From: Streptomyces lincolnensis | GTDB lineage: Bacteria; Actinomycetota; Actinomycetes; Streptomycetales; Streptomycetaceae | Assembly (NCBI RefSeq): GCF_001685355.1 | Contig: NZ_CP016438.1 | Coordinates: 992,001-1,056,000, forward strand | DNA length: 64,000 nt | Reading direction: 5' to 3' | Shown: one piece after another, positions 43,133 through 51,877 of the stretch | Layout of the letters: every line of letters begins with the position of its first letter | Numbering within the stretch: position 1 is the first letter of the stretch | Program-made: the position numbers and the translations under genes | The notes under the pieces: model-generated | The model's database searches: none | What the model saw: only the letters and a program-made list of their open reading frames with translations | Told to the model about the DNA's origin: nothing

Positions 43133-45274
43133 TCAGTTCCTGAGGTCCGCCCGGACCGCGGCGGCGACGACCGCGTCCCGCTCGGTCCGGGTGAACAGCC
43201 CCGCGGACAGCCAGGTGTCGGCGAGGGCGCGCACCGCCTCCACGAACCGTCCGGCCGTGGCGAAGGGCGCCTGGTCCCAGAGGACGTCGAGGAAGGTCAG
43301 GCCGTCGCCGCGGGCGCGGTTGGGGACGCCCGAGTCGGCCCTGCCGAACACCACGACGGGTTCGGAGCGCCGGAAGTAGGCGTGGTAGCGGGTGTCGTCC
43401 GCGACGAAGAACGGCGCGAGGGTCAGTCCGTGCGTGGTGAAGTACAGGGGCCGGCCCTCGGGTCTGATCGCGCCGGTGAGGTCGCCGCGCAGGGTGAAGT
43501 CCTTGTAGAAGGAGAACGCGCGGAACCCCTGCTCCGGGCTCCGGGCGACCAGCAGCACGGGCCCGTGGAACACCGACTGGACAGAAGGGTCGTCCGGTGT
43601 CCGTTCGATCCGGAGCCGGTACGGCATCGAGACGCGGACCCGGTCGCCGGGGCGCCACTGTCTGCCGATCGTGAGATAGCTGCCGGGCACCGCCTCGGCC
43701 GGATGCCGGACGCCGTTGACCGTGACGATCACGCCTGCCGTGGCCCAGGACGGTATGCGCAGCTTGAGGTCGAGCGGGCCGCTGCCCTCCCGGACGGTGA
43801 GGGTGCGGACGCCCTCGGCCGGGAAGCCGCTCGTCTGCTCGACGACGAACCCCCGCTCGGGCCAGCGCAGTGTCGAGGCGAGGTAGAGGTTGACGTACAG
43901 GGCGCTGCCGTCGGCGGAGCGGAAGTAGACCGAGTCCTGGTACTTGGTGTGGCTCTCCATGCCGGTTCCGCCGCAGCAGGTGCCGGTGTTGCCGTACTCG
44001 CGCAGGACCCCGGGCCCCATGCCGACGAAGTAGGTGACCTCCGGGCTGCCGGTACTGGCGGTGTCCCGGCGGGAGGCGAGGATGTGGTTGGTCAGGCCGC
44101 GTTCGTAGTAGTCCATGTACGCGGGGTCGGGCTCGCGGAAGAACAGCTGCCGGCTCAGCTTCAGCATGTTGTACGTCGCGCAGGTCTCGGCGTTCTTGTC
44201 GTCCACGGTGGCCGCGACGGCCCCCCGGGCCCGGAACATCTCCCCCTGCCCGGTGCCGCCCAGGCTGTAGGTGCGCGGGCCCACGACCATGCCCCAGAAG
44301 TTGCGGGCGGCGGTGGCGTACCGCTCCTCGCCTGTCTGGTCGAACATCCGCAGATAGCCGGTGAACTGCGGGATGTGCTGGTTGGCGTGCCGGCCGTCCA
44401 GGATGTCGCGGTTCTCGGCGCAGGCGGCCAGCAGCGCGGTGTTGTCGAAGCAGCGGGCGGCGGAGAGGTGCTCGGCCTTGCCGGTGAGGGTGTGCAGGTC
44501 CGCCATCACCTCGTTCATGCCGCCGTACTCACCGGCTATGTAGATCGACCACATGCGCTCCAGCTGCGCCCGCGGGAGGTGCCCGAGTCTGCTGTGCACC
44601 CAGTCGCCCATGCGGGAGGCGATCTGAAGTGCCTGCTGGTTCCCGGCCAGCGCGTGCGCGTCGAGAAGGCCGCGCATGATCTTGTGGCAGGTGTAGTACG
44701 GCGCCCAGATGGTGGGGTAGGTCGTGTAGCTCTCCAGCAGGATGAACTGCGTCTCGGGATAGGCCGCCAGATAGCCGGGGTGGCTCGGTCTCGGGGTGCC
44801 GTGCTCGGCGAGGGCCTGCTGGCATTCGCCGAGGGCGCCGACGAGGTGATCGAGCTTGGACTTGAGGGCCGGCTCCCGTGTGTCGGCGTACGCCTGGGCG
44901 ACGAGGGTGAGGAAGTGGCCGCCGTAGTGGCCGCGCAGGTTGCCGTCGGAGGTCTCCCATCCGCCGGGCGGCCGGGCTCCTCGGGTGTCGAGTCCGGCGT
45001 TGGCCCGGAAGACGGCCAGGATGCGGTCGGCCGGGTAGGTGCGGGCATAGTCGAGCATGAGATCGCGCTTGCGGCGGAACACGCCGTCGCCCAGGGTCAC
45101 TTGGTGGAGGGCGAAGGGGTGGACGGCCCAGTCCGGCGCCTCGGTGGGGGTGGCGGCGGCCGGGGCGGTGGCGGGTGCCGCGTGGGCCGGCGTCGCCGCG
45201 TGGACCAGGGGGACGGCGGCCGCTGTTCCGGCGGCGAGGCTCAACAGACGGCGTCGGGTGGGAGGTTGGGACAC
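43133..45274 (-). CDS. Tat-secreted GH127-type beta-L-arabinofuranosidase (DUF1680)
   Basis: A 713-residue exported glycosidase of the DUF1680/GH127 clan. The Tat signal RRRLLSLAAGTAAAVPL starts near residue 8. The helical barrel contains AETCATYNMLKLSRQLFF and GTCCGGTGMESHTKYQDS, whose Glu and Cys residues form the zinc-thiolate centre and cysteine nucleophile in characterised members. C-terminal beta domains follow. GTG at 45274 has GGAG 7 bases upstream. It is the last gene of the importer operon, converges on the GH30 gene with a 4-base gap, and would trim beta-L-arabinofuranose outside the cell. Confidence 0.86.
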   Translation of the reverse strand: MSQPPTRRRLLSLAAGTAAAVPLVHAATPAHAAPATAPAAATPTEAPDWAVHPFALHQVTLGDGVFRRKRDLMLDYARTYPADRILAVFRANAGLDTRGARPPGGWETSDGNLRGHYGGHFLTLVAQAYADTREPALKSKLDHLVGALGECQQALAEHGTPRPSHPGYLAAYPETQFILLESYTTYPTIWAPYYTCHKIMRGLLDAHALAGNQQALQIASRMGDWVHSRLGHLPRAQLERMWSIYIAGEYGGMNEVMADLHTLTGKAEHLSAARCFDNTALLAACAENRDILDGRHANQHIPQFTGYLRMFDQTGEERYATAARNFWGMVVGPRTYSLGGTGQGEMFRARGAVAATVDDKNAETCATYNMLKLSRQLFFREPDPAYMDYYERGLTNHILASRRDTASTGSPEVTYFVGMGPGVLREYGNTGTCCGGTGMESHTKYQDSVYFRSADGSALYVNLYLASTLRWPERGFVVEQTSGFPAEGVRTLTVREGSGPLDLKLRIPSWATAGVIVTVNGVRHPAEAVPGSYLTIGRQWRPGDRVRVSMPYRLRIERTPDDPSVQSVFHGPVLLVARSPEQGFRAFSFYKDFTLRGDLTGAIRPEGRPLYFTTHGLTLAPFFVADDTRYHAYFRRSEPVVVFGRADSGVPNRARGDGLTFLDVLWDQAPFATAGRFVEAVRALADTWLSAGLFTRTERDAVVAAAVRADLRN

Positions 45275-45335
45275 GCGCGTACTCCGATCGTCGGTCGTCG
45301 GCGGGCAGGGGTGGCGCGGCGCGGAGGCGGACCGT

Positions 45336-47219
45336 TCACGACCGGCCTCGCGGGTCGGTCGTCGGCAGCCATACGCGCATGGTCGAGGGTCCGCGGTTGG
45401 CCCAGGAGTGGTAGGGCACCAGGACGATGCCCGAGCGCTCGCCGGCGGGAGGGGCGGCCGGGTCGACCGGCCCGTAGGGCCAGGGGGCGTCGTGCGGTGC
45501 GCCCGGCGCGGCGAGTTCGCCCGGGGCGACAACGGTGTCGTCCGGGCCGTCGGCGGGTTCGACGGAGGGATCGACCCGTACGGCGTCGACGTCCCGTCCG
45601 CCCGGCAGGTCCACGGACTCGGAGCAGTACACCAGCGGTCCGCGCTGCACGGCGACCGTGCCGCGCACCGCGTCGATGCGCGGGTCGGGCGCGATCCAGC
45701 GCGGGGACACCGGCAGATCGAGCCGGATCTCGTCACCGGGCCGGAAATGGCGGGTGATCTCGGCGGTGCCCGGATGGACGGCGCGGCGGGCCCCGTCGGG
45801 GTCGGTCAGCAGAGCGGTGTCCCCCTGTGCCCAGGCGGGGATCCGCAGCGACAGGGTCCACGGGTGGTCCGGGGTGCGGTCGATCCGTACCGTCACGCGC
45901 CCGTGCGAGGGGTAGTCGGTGCCGACGCGCAGGGCGATGCCGCCGGTGGTGATCTCCGCGTCGGCGTACTGGTGCAGTTGGAGTCCCTGGTCGTCGGCCG
46001 TCGCCAGGTAGCCCGGCAGCAGCGCCAGGGTGCGGGCCACGTTGGTCGGGCAGCAGGAGACCGCGAACCAGGGGGCGCGCAGGCTCGATTCGGCGCGCGG
46101 GCTCTCGGCGTCGGCGGGAGGAAGGGTGCCGCGGCGGCGCCGGTGCAGGGTGTTGGCGTAGAAGAAGGAGCGGCCGTCGTCGGACGGGGAGGTGGCGACG
46201 ACGTTGAACAGGGTGCGTTCGGCGAGGTCGGCGAAACGGGGCTCGCCGGTGGCGAGGAGCAGGCGCCAGCTGAGCATCACGGAGGCGACGGAGGCGCAGG
46301 TCTCCGAGTAGGCCCGGTCCGGGGGCAGGACGTAGTCGTCGCCGAAGGACTCGTCGCGGTGGTGCGAGCCCATGCCGCCGGTGAGATAGGTGCGGCGGGC
46401 GACCGTCCGCTCCCACTGGCGCACGACCGCGGCGAGCAGCTCCTCGTCGCCGGTCTCCACCGCCACGTCCACGGCACCGGCGGCGAGGTAGAGGGCGCGG
46501 ACGGCGTGGCCGCGCAGGACGGTGGCCTGCCGTACGGGGAGGTCGTCCTGGTAGTAGGCGCGGCCGAACTCGGGGTCGGCGAGGGTGCCGTGGCCGCGGC
46601 GGTCCACGAACAGGGCGGCCTGGTCGAGGTAGCGCTGTTCGCCCGTGGCACGGGCCAGTTCGACCAGGGCCGTCTCGATCTCGGGGTGCCCGCAGACGCC
46701 TTCGATGCCGCCCGGACCGAAGGTGGCGCACACGTGGTCGGCGGCCCTGCGGGCGACCTTGGCCAGTTCTCCCTCGCCGCGGGCACGGATCTGGGCCACA
46801 CCCGCCTGGATGAGGTGGCCGTAGCAGTAGAGCTCGTGGCCCCATGCGAGGTCGCTGTAGCGGGGCTGCTGGCCGGGGCGGCCGAAGGCGGTGTTGAGGT
46901 AGCCGTCGGGTTCCTGGAAGGAGGCGATGGCCTCGACGAGGGGAGCGGGGACGTCGTACTCGCCGTCCCAGCTCATGGCCTCCAGCAGCTTGTAGACGTC
47001 CGAGTCTGCGAACTCCCGGCCGCGGCGGGCCTCGACGGCCGATCCGAAGTTGCCGAGCCAGCCGACGCGTTCCATCCAGTCACGGCAGTGGTCGAGGGAG
47101 ACGGTGGCGTTGACGTGTCGGCGCCGCGCCCAGAATCCGCCGGTGACGCGGACCTCGTCGAGGCCGAGCGGCCGGAGCCGGCCACGGCTCGGCGCGACGG
47201 GCACGACGGGTGACCCCAT
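45336..47219 (-). CDS. Cytosolic GH127 beta-L-arabinofuranosidase
   Basis: A 627-residue GH127 enzyme without a signal peptide, so probably intracellular. It begins with the family strand GLDEVRVTGGFWARRRHVN and contains YSETCASVASVMLSWRLLLA and the tandem cysteine motif AVSCCPTNVARTL, which supply the zinc ligands and nucleophile. I chose ATG at 47219 because AAGGAG lies 6 bases upstream; a GTG five codons earlier would overlap that site. It follows the importer permease gene by 18 bases, so imported arabino-oligosaccharides are its likely substrate. Confidence 0.88.
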   Translation of the reverse strand: MGSPVVPVAPSRGRLRPLGLDEVRVTGGFWARRRHVNATVSLDHCRDWMERVGWLGNFGSAVEARRGREFADSDVYKLLEAMSWDGEYDVPAPLVEAIASFQEPDGYLNTAFGRPGQQPRYSDLAWGHELYCYGHLIQAGVAQIRARGEGELAKVARRAADHVCATFGPGGIEGVCGHPEIETALVELARATGEQRYLDQAALFVDRRGHGTLADPEFGRAYYQDDLPVRQATVLRGHAVRALYLAAGAVDVAVETGDEELLAAVVRQWERTVARRTYLTGGMGSHHRDESFGDDYVLPPDRAYSETCASVASVMLSWRLLLATGEPRFADLAERTLFNVVATSPSDDGRSFFYANTLHRRRRGTLPPADAESPRAESSLRAPWFAVSCCPTNVARTLALLPGYLATADDQGLQLHQYADAEITTGGIALRVGTDYPSHGRVTVRIDRTPDHPWTLSLRIPAWAQGDTALLTDPDGARRAVHPGTAEITRHFRPGDEIRLDLPVSPRWIAPDPRIDAVRGTVAVQRGPLVYCSESVDLPGGRDVDAVRVDPSVEPADGPDDTVVAPGELAAPGAPHDAPWPYGPVDPAAPPAGERSGIVLVPYHSWANRGPSTMRVWLPTTDPRGRS

Positions 47220-47237
47220 GATGTTCTCCTTCACGCA

Positions 47238-48059
47238 TCATCCCTTCAGCGCGCCCGACATGAAGCCTCGTACGTAGTGCCGTTGCAGGAGCAGGAAGAG
47301 CAGCAGACAGGGCACGGCGAGGACCACCACGCCCGCCTCGGTGGCCCCGTAGTCGACGGCGCCCATGCTCTGCTGCCGCAGGTTCGCCACGGCCAGCGGC
47401 AGGGGTGCCTTCTCGCTGTCGGAGATGAGGATCAGGGGCGCGATGAAGTCGTTCCAGGCGGCGAGGAAGGCGAAGAGGCCGACGGTGATCAGGCCCGGGC
47501 GTACCGCCGGGAGGAGGACGCGGCGCAGGGCGCCGGCCGTGCCGCAGCCGTCGACGAGCGCGGACTCCTCCAGTTCGCGCGGTACCGCCTCGAAGGAGAT
47601 CCGCATCATGAAGGTGGCGAACGGCAGCTGGAACATGGCCAGCACCAGGCTCAGCCCGATCAGCGAGTTCTGGAGGTGGAGTCTGCCCAGCAGCACGTAG
47701 AGCGGGATGAGGAGCGTGGCGTACGGGACCATCAGGATGGCCAGGGTCAGCAGAAACAGCAGGTTCTTGCCGGGGAAGCGGAAGCGGGCGAAGGCGTAGC
47801 CGCCGAGGAGGGACACGCCGAGGGTGAGGACGACGGTGAGTCCCGAGACGACGGTGCTGTTGAGGAGGTAGCGCCACAGACCGGCGTCGTAGTCCAGCAG
47901 GGTGCGGTAGTTGCCGAAGCCGTAGCCGGACTCCTGGGCGGTGCCGGGCTGGGCGCTGAAGGAGGCCCAGGTGTTCCACAGCAGCGGGAACAGGAAGATG
48001 ACGGCCAGTCCTGAGGCGACGACGTAGTGGGGCGTCCGGCCGAGGGCACGGGTGAGCAC
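47238..48059 (-). CDS. Sugar ABC transporter permease (MalG type)
   Basis: A 273-residue inner-membrane permease with six hydrophobic helices. The cytoplasmic EAA loop reads ELEESALVDGCGTAGALRRVLLP, and the C-terminus ends YVRGFMSGALKG as in MalG-like proteins. GTG at 48059 has GAAGGG 8 bases upstream; a GTG at 48092 overlapping the preceding stop (GTGA) is an alternative. It pairs with the MalF-type permease upstream. No ATPase gene is present; in Streptomyces such importers use the shared MsiK ATPase. Confidence 0.87.
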   Translation of the reverse strand: MLTRALGRTPHYVVASGLAVIFLFPLLWNTWASFSAQPGTAQESGYGFGNYRTLLDYDAGLWRYLLNSTVVSGLTVVLTLGVSLLGGYAFARFRFPGKNLLFLLTLAILMVPYATLLIPLYVLLGRLHLQNSLIGLSLVLAMFQLPFATFMMRISFEAVPRELEESALVDGCGTAGALRRVLLPAVRPGLITVGLFAFLAAWNDFIAPLILISDSEKAPLPLAVANLRQQSMGAVDYGATEAGVVVLAVPCLLLFLLLQRHYVRGFMSGALKG

Positions 48060-48088
48060 CGGGGTGTCCCTTCTCCTGGAGGCGGGTG

Positions 48089-49051
48089 TCACGACTCGTC
48101 CGCGTGCCGCAGGCCGCGGAACTGAAGGACGTTGAGCAGGAGCAGCGCGGCCAGCACGATGATCGACAGGGCCGCGGCGGTGCCGAGGTTCAGCCGCTGG
48201 AACGCCTCGCGGTAGATCAACTGCACGACGGTGACGGTGCTGTTGTCGGGTCCGCCCTTGGTGAGGACGAAGAACTGGTCGAACGCGAGCAGCGATCCGG
48301 TCACGCACAACAGCAGGGACAGGGCGAGGGAGGGCCGCAGCAGCGGGAGGGTGATGGAGCGAAAGACCTGGCCGGGGCTCGCGCCGTCCATCCGCGCCGC
48401 CTCGTACACCTCGTGCGGGATGCGCTGGAGGCCCACGAGCAGGATCAGCATGTAGAAGCCGGCGAACTTCCAGACCACGAGGAACACCGTCGACAGCAGG
48501 GCCGCGGTCGGCGTGCCGAGGAAGGACACCGGGTCGTCGACGAGGCCGAGTCTCTCCAGGGTGCGGCTGAGAGGGCCGGTGGAGGGGCTGTACAGGCCCC
48601 AGAACAGCAGGGAGGCGGAGGCGAGCCCGAGCGCGCCGGGCAGGAAGTAGACCGTACGGAAGAAGCCGGCACCGGGGCGGGACTCCTGCACCAGCAGGGC
48701 GAGCAGGAGCGCCAGGCCGAGCAGGACGACCGTGACGAGCACGGTGTACAGGAGGGTGAAGCGGACGGCGGGCCAGAACAGGGTGCTGTCGGTGGCGTCG
48801 GTGTAGTTCTCGGGCGCGTTGCCGCCCCGGTCCCCGGCGAGCAACGGCCAGTCGCTGAGCGACATCTGGCCGACGAGCAGCAGCGGCAGCAGGAAGAAGA
48901 CGGCGACGAACACGGCCGTGGGCGCGGCGTAGGCCATGCCCTGGAGGGTGCGGGAGCGCCGCAGGAGGGTGGGCGTGCGGGGCCGGCGATCGGGGGTGTC
49001 CGGCCGGACCGGGTGCTCGGCGGCCGCCCGGTCCGGGGCCTTCACCTGCAT
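48089..49051 (-). CDS. Sugar ABC transporter permease (MalF type)
   Basis: A 320-residue inner-membrane permease. A hydrophilic N-terminus of about 38 residues is followed by six helices, with the EAA loop EVYEAARMDGASPGQVFRSITLP and the segment FFVLTKGGPDNSTVTVVQLIYREAF diagnostic of the MalF group. ATG at 49051 has AGGAGG four bases upstream. It is the second gene of the five-gene operon (binding protein, two permeases, two GH127 enzymes). Confidence 0.88.
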   Translation of the reverse strand: MQVKAPDRAAAEHPVRPDTPDRRPRTPTLLRRSRTLQGMAYAAPTAVFVAVFFLLPLLLVGQMSLSDWPLLAGDRGGNAPENYTDATDSTLFWPAVRFTLLYTVLVTVVLLGLALLLALLVQESRPGAGFFRTVYFLPGALGLASASLLFWGLYSPSTGPLSRTLERLGLVDDPVSFLGTPTAALLSTVFLVVWKFAGFYMLILLVGLQRIPHEVYEAARMDGASPGQVFRSITLPLLRPSLALSLLLCVTGSLLAFDQFFVLTKGGPDNSTVTVVQLIYREAFQRLNLGTAAALSIIVLAALLLLNVLQFRGLRHADES

Positions 49052-49117
49052 GGTCCTCCTCTGCCGTACGAACATGGGCGGTGGGCGTGGCCGGACGAAC
49101 GCGGGCGGGCGGTGTGC

Positions 49118-50434
49118 TCAGTCGGCCAGGGAGGCGGTGACCGCGTCGTTGTTCTTGTCGACGGAGGCGCCGTCGCCGAAGACGGCGTCGCGCATCAGGG
49201 TCAGCCAGGGCCCGTTGGGGTCGTTGAAGGTCTGGCCGAACTTCATCGCGTACGGGGTACGCCCCTCGGCGACGAGTTCGTTGATCGTGACCAGCCGCGG
49301 GTCCGCCTCGGAGTGCTTGTTGGAGGCGAGGTCGGTGCGGGCCACCACGTCCTTGTGCGCGGCGACCACGTCCACCTGGGCCTTGTCGCCCACGGACCAG
49401 GCGAGGAAGTTCCAGGCCTGGTCGGCCTTGTCGCTGGTGGCGGAGATCCCGATGGCGTCGCCGCCTACGAAGGTCGACTTCCCGCCGTCGGGTCCGGGGA
49501 TGGGGGCGACGCCGAGGTCGAGGCCCTTGGGCATCAGCCCCAGGGTGGTCGACGGCATGGGCATCACACCGACCTTGCCCTTGGGGAACACGCCGGTCCA
49601 GGTCACGCCGGTCTCGTCGCGTGCGCCGGGGGCCACGATGTCGTCCTTCACCCAGCCGCGGTAGGTGTCGTAGACCTTCTTCGCGGTGGCGGAGGCGAGC
49701 TGTGCCCCGGTCCCGTCCTCGTTCAGTACGTCGTCCCCCGCGGCCCAGACGGACGGCCACCAGGTGAAGACCCCGCAGCCGCCGCAGTTCCCGCCGAAGA
49801 AGGTGCCGTTCACCCCGCCGCCGAGCGCGTCCACGGCCCGGGCCTGCCGGTCCCACTCGGCCAGGGTGGCGGGCGGCTTCTCCGGGTCGAGCCCGGCCTT
49901 CTTGTAGAGGTCCTTGTTGTAGAAGAGCACCGACAGGTCCAGGGTGTGCGGGACGACGTACTTCTTGTCCTCGTAGGTGCCGGCCTTGATGTGCGACTGG
50001 GCGAGCTTGTCGGCGAAGGGCAGGGCGTCGAGGCGTTCGGTGAGGTCGGCGAAGAGGCCGCTGGAGGTGTAGTTGGGGACGAACACCACGTCGGAGGCGA
50101 AGAGGTCGGGCAGGTCCTTGGAGCCGGCCGCGGCGCCGACCTTGGCCTGGTAGTCGTCGGTGGGGACGACGGTCAGCTCGATCTTGTTCTTGTGGGCCGC
50201 GTTGTACGCCTCGACCAGGGCCTCGCTCTGCGGCCGGGTCGCCGCGCGTGTCCACATCGTCAGGGTGGCGCCGTCGTCGACTCCCCCGGCGCTCGTCCCG
50301 TCCCCTCCTCCTCCGTCGTCGGAGCCGCCGGCTCCCGAGCCGCAGGCCGTGACGAGAGTCGTGGCGGCGAGCAGCGCGATGGCACCGGTGACCAGGCGGT
50401 GCGCGGTTCCTGCTGGTCCGGCCGTGCTCCCCAT
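49118..50434 (-). CDS. Sugar ABC transporter lipoprotein binding protein
   Basis: A 438-residue extracellular solute-binding protein of the carbohydrate family. The lipobox LVTACGSG places the lipidated cysteine at residue 31, followed by a Gly/Asp-rich linker. The mature part has LTMWTRAATRPQSEALVEAYN, LFYNKDLYKKAGLDPEKPPATLAEWD and WNFLAWSVG, typical of oligosaccharide binders. ATG at 50434 has GAGGGG upstream. As first gene of the operon it is driven by the promoter at 50,551-50,579 and probably binds arabino- or galacto-oligosaccharides. Confidence 0.89.
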   Translation of the reverse strand: MGSTAGPAGTAHRLVTGAIALLAATTLVTACGSGAGGSDDGGGGDGTSAGGVDDGATLTMWTRAATRPQSEALVEAYNAAHKNKIELTVVPTDDYQAKVGAAAGSKDLPDLFASDVVFVPNYTSSGLFADLTERLDALPFADKLAQSHIKAGTYEDKKYVVPHTLDLSVLFYNKDLYKKAGLDPEKPPATLAEWDRQARAVDALGGGVNGTFFGGNCGGCGVFTWWPSVWAAGDDVLNEDGTGAQLASATAKKVYDTYRGWVKDDIVAPGARDETGVTWTGVFPKGKVGVMPMPSTTLGLMPKGLDLGVAPIPGPDGGKSTFVGGDAIGISATSDKADQAWNFLAWSVGDKAQVDVVAAHKDVVARTDLASNKHSEADPRLVTINELVAEGRTPYAMKFGQTFNDPNGPWLTLMRDAVFGDGASVDKNNDAVTASLAD

Positions 50435-50532
50435 GGCGATCCCCCTCGTGTGGCGGCGGGCCGTGAGCAGGCCGACCGGTCGGGACGACGGACGTGGTGG
50501 CACTGAACTCCGTGAGGCGAAGGACGCGATGA

Positions 50533-50579
50533 ACCGAAAAGGCTTTCAGAAAGCTAGGACCCGCCTCACAGCCCGTCAA
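50533..50579 (-). promoter_or_regulatory. Importer-operon promoter and LacI-type operator
   Basis: On the minus strand TTGACG (50,574-50,579), a 17-base spacer and TAGCTT (50,551-50,556) form a strong promoter. Three bases further on is the box GAAAGCCTTTTCGGT (50,533-50,547). It matches 13 of 15 bases of the box at 51,839-51,853, and a GCTTTC-A-GAAAGC dyad (50,542-50,554) overlaps its start. It is most likely the binding site of the divergently encoded LacI repressor. Confidence 0.65.
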
Positions 50580-50729
50580 TCCCCTTGCACGGAACGGGTT
50601 CAGGGCGCCCGCGAAAACCCGTGGAAACCGCCGGTCCCCACCTGGACCGAAACATGTCGCGTACGGTTTTACGCGCGACGTGCCACCCTCGACGGCCTCC
50701 GCCTGCGCACGCGAGACAGGAGATCACCC

Positions 50730-51758
50730 GTGACCCAGACCGCCGACCCCTCCCGTCCGCAGCCCGCCACCCTCAACGACGTCGCCCGGCTGGCGGGCGT
50801 GTCCATCGCCACCGCGTCCAAGGCGCTCAACGGCCGCAGCCAGGTGCGCGCCGAGACCCGGCAGCGCGTGATCGAGGCGGCCGAGCGGCTGTCGTTCCGG
50901 CCGAACCAGCTGGCCCGCGGGCTGCTGGCCGGGCGGACCGGCACGGTCGGGCTGCTCACCAGCGACCTGGAGGGCCGGTTCAGCATCCCGATACTGATGG
51001 GCGCCGAGGACGCTTTCGGGGCCGGCGAGGTCGCCGTGTTCCTCTGCGACGCCCGCGGGGACTCCATCCGTGAGCAGCACCATGTGCGCGCGCTGCTGGG
51101 GCGCCGGGTGGACGGCCTGATCGTCGTGGGCAGCCGCACCGACCCGCGTCCGACGCTGGGCCGCGACCTGGCCGTTCCCGTCGTCTACGCGTACGCGCCC
51201 TCGGACGATCCGGCCGATCTGTCCATCGTCCCGGACAGCGTGGACGCGGGCCGGATCGCGGTCGGCCACCTGCTGGCCTGCGGCCGCACCCGGATCGCGC
51301 ACATCACCGGCGATCCCGGGTATCTGGCCGCGCGGGAGCGGGCCGAGGGGGCCCGGGCCGCGCTCGCCGACGCCGGACTCGCCCTGGTCGGCGAACCGCG
51401 GTTCGGCGCCTGGTCGGAGGGCTGGGGGCGGGCGTCCACGGCCCTGCTGCTCGACCAGCACCCGGACGTGGACGCGGTGTTGTGCGGCAGCGATCAGATC
51501 GCGCGCGGTGTCATGGACGTCCTGCGCGAGCGCGGCCTGCGGGTGCCGGAGGACGTGTCGGTCATGGGCTTCGACAACTGGCAGGTGCTGACCTCCGGTT
51601 CGCGTCCGCGGCTGACCAGCGTCGACATGAATCTGGAGCAGGTCGGGCGGGCGGCGGCGCAGGCGCTGTTCGGCGCGATCGGCGGTGCCACGCGTTCGGG
51701 CGTCGAGGCGCTGCCCTGCCGTGTGGTGATCCGGGGCTCGACGGCCCCTTTGTCGTGA
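50730..51758 (+). CDS. LacI-family transcriptional regulator
   Basis: A 342-residue LacI/GalR regulator. The helix-turn-helix and hinge occupy residues 13-60 (TLNDVARLAGVSIATASKALNG, then FRPNQLARGL), followed by a periplasmic-binding-protein-like sensor domain (VDGLIVVGSR, GHLLACGRTRIAHITG, DAVLCGSDQIARGVM). GTG at 50730 has AGGAGA 8 bases upstream. It lies between the importer operon (divergent) and the MGH1/GH43 operon (downstream), both of which carry the same operator-like box, so it probably represses both until an arabino- or galacto-oligosaccharide binds. Confidence 0.9.
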   Translation: MTQTADPSRPQPATLNDVARLAGVSIATASKALNGRSQVRAETRQRVIEAAERLSFRPNQLARGLLAGRTGTVGLLTSDLEGRFSIPILMGAEDAFGAGEVAVFLCDARGDSIREQHHVRALLGRRVDGLIVVGSRTDPRPTLGRDLAVPVVYAYAPSDDPADLSIVPDSVDAGRIAVGHLLACGRTRIAHITGDPGYLAARERAEGARAALADAGLALVGEPRFGAWSEGWGRASTALLLDQHPDVDAVLCGSDQIARGVMDVLRERGLRVPEDVSVMGFDNWQVLTSGSRPRLTSVDMNLEQVGRAAAQALFGAIGGATRSGVEALPCRVVIRGSTAPLS

Positions 51759-51807
51759 ACCTGTCCTGAACCGTTCGGTCGGCGAACTCGGGCCTCACCC
51801 GGCTCTC

Positions 51808-51853
51808 TTGACACTCCATCAGCTCGCTCCTACGTTGCGAAAACCTTTTAGGT
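51808..51853 (+). promoter_or_regulatory. MGH1/GH43 operon promoter and LacI-type operator
   Basis: TTGACA (51,808-51,813), a 17-base spacer and TACGTT (51,831-51,836), followed after two bases by the box GAAAACCTTTTAGGT (51,839-51,853). The layout is the same as in the importer-operon promoter, with operator over the start point. Confidence 0.65.
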
Positions 51854-51877
51854 CGTTTCAGCAAAGGGGAGCCTCCG

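Noticed and set aside
48092..50579. Single 1,113-residue frame covering the permease and binding-protein genes
   Set aside because: Only its last part (the MalG permease) is real; the rest is a shadow of the MalF and binding-protein genes, which have their own ribosome sites.
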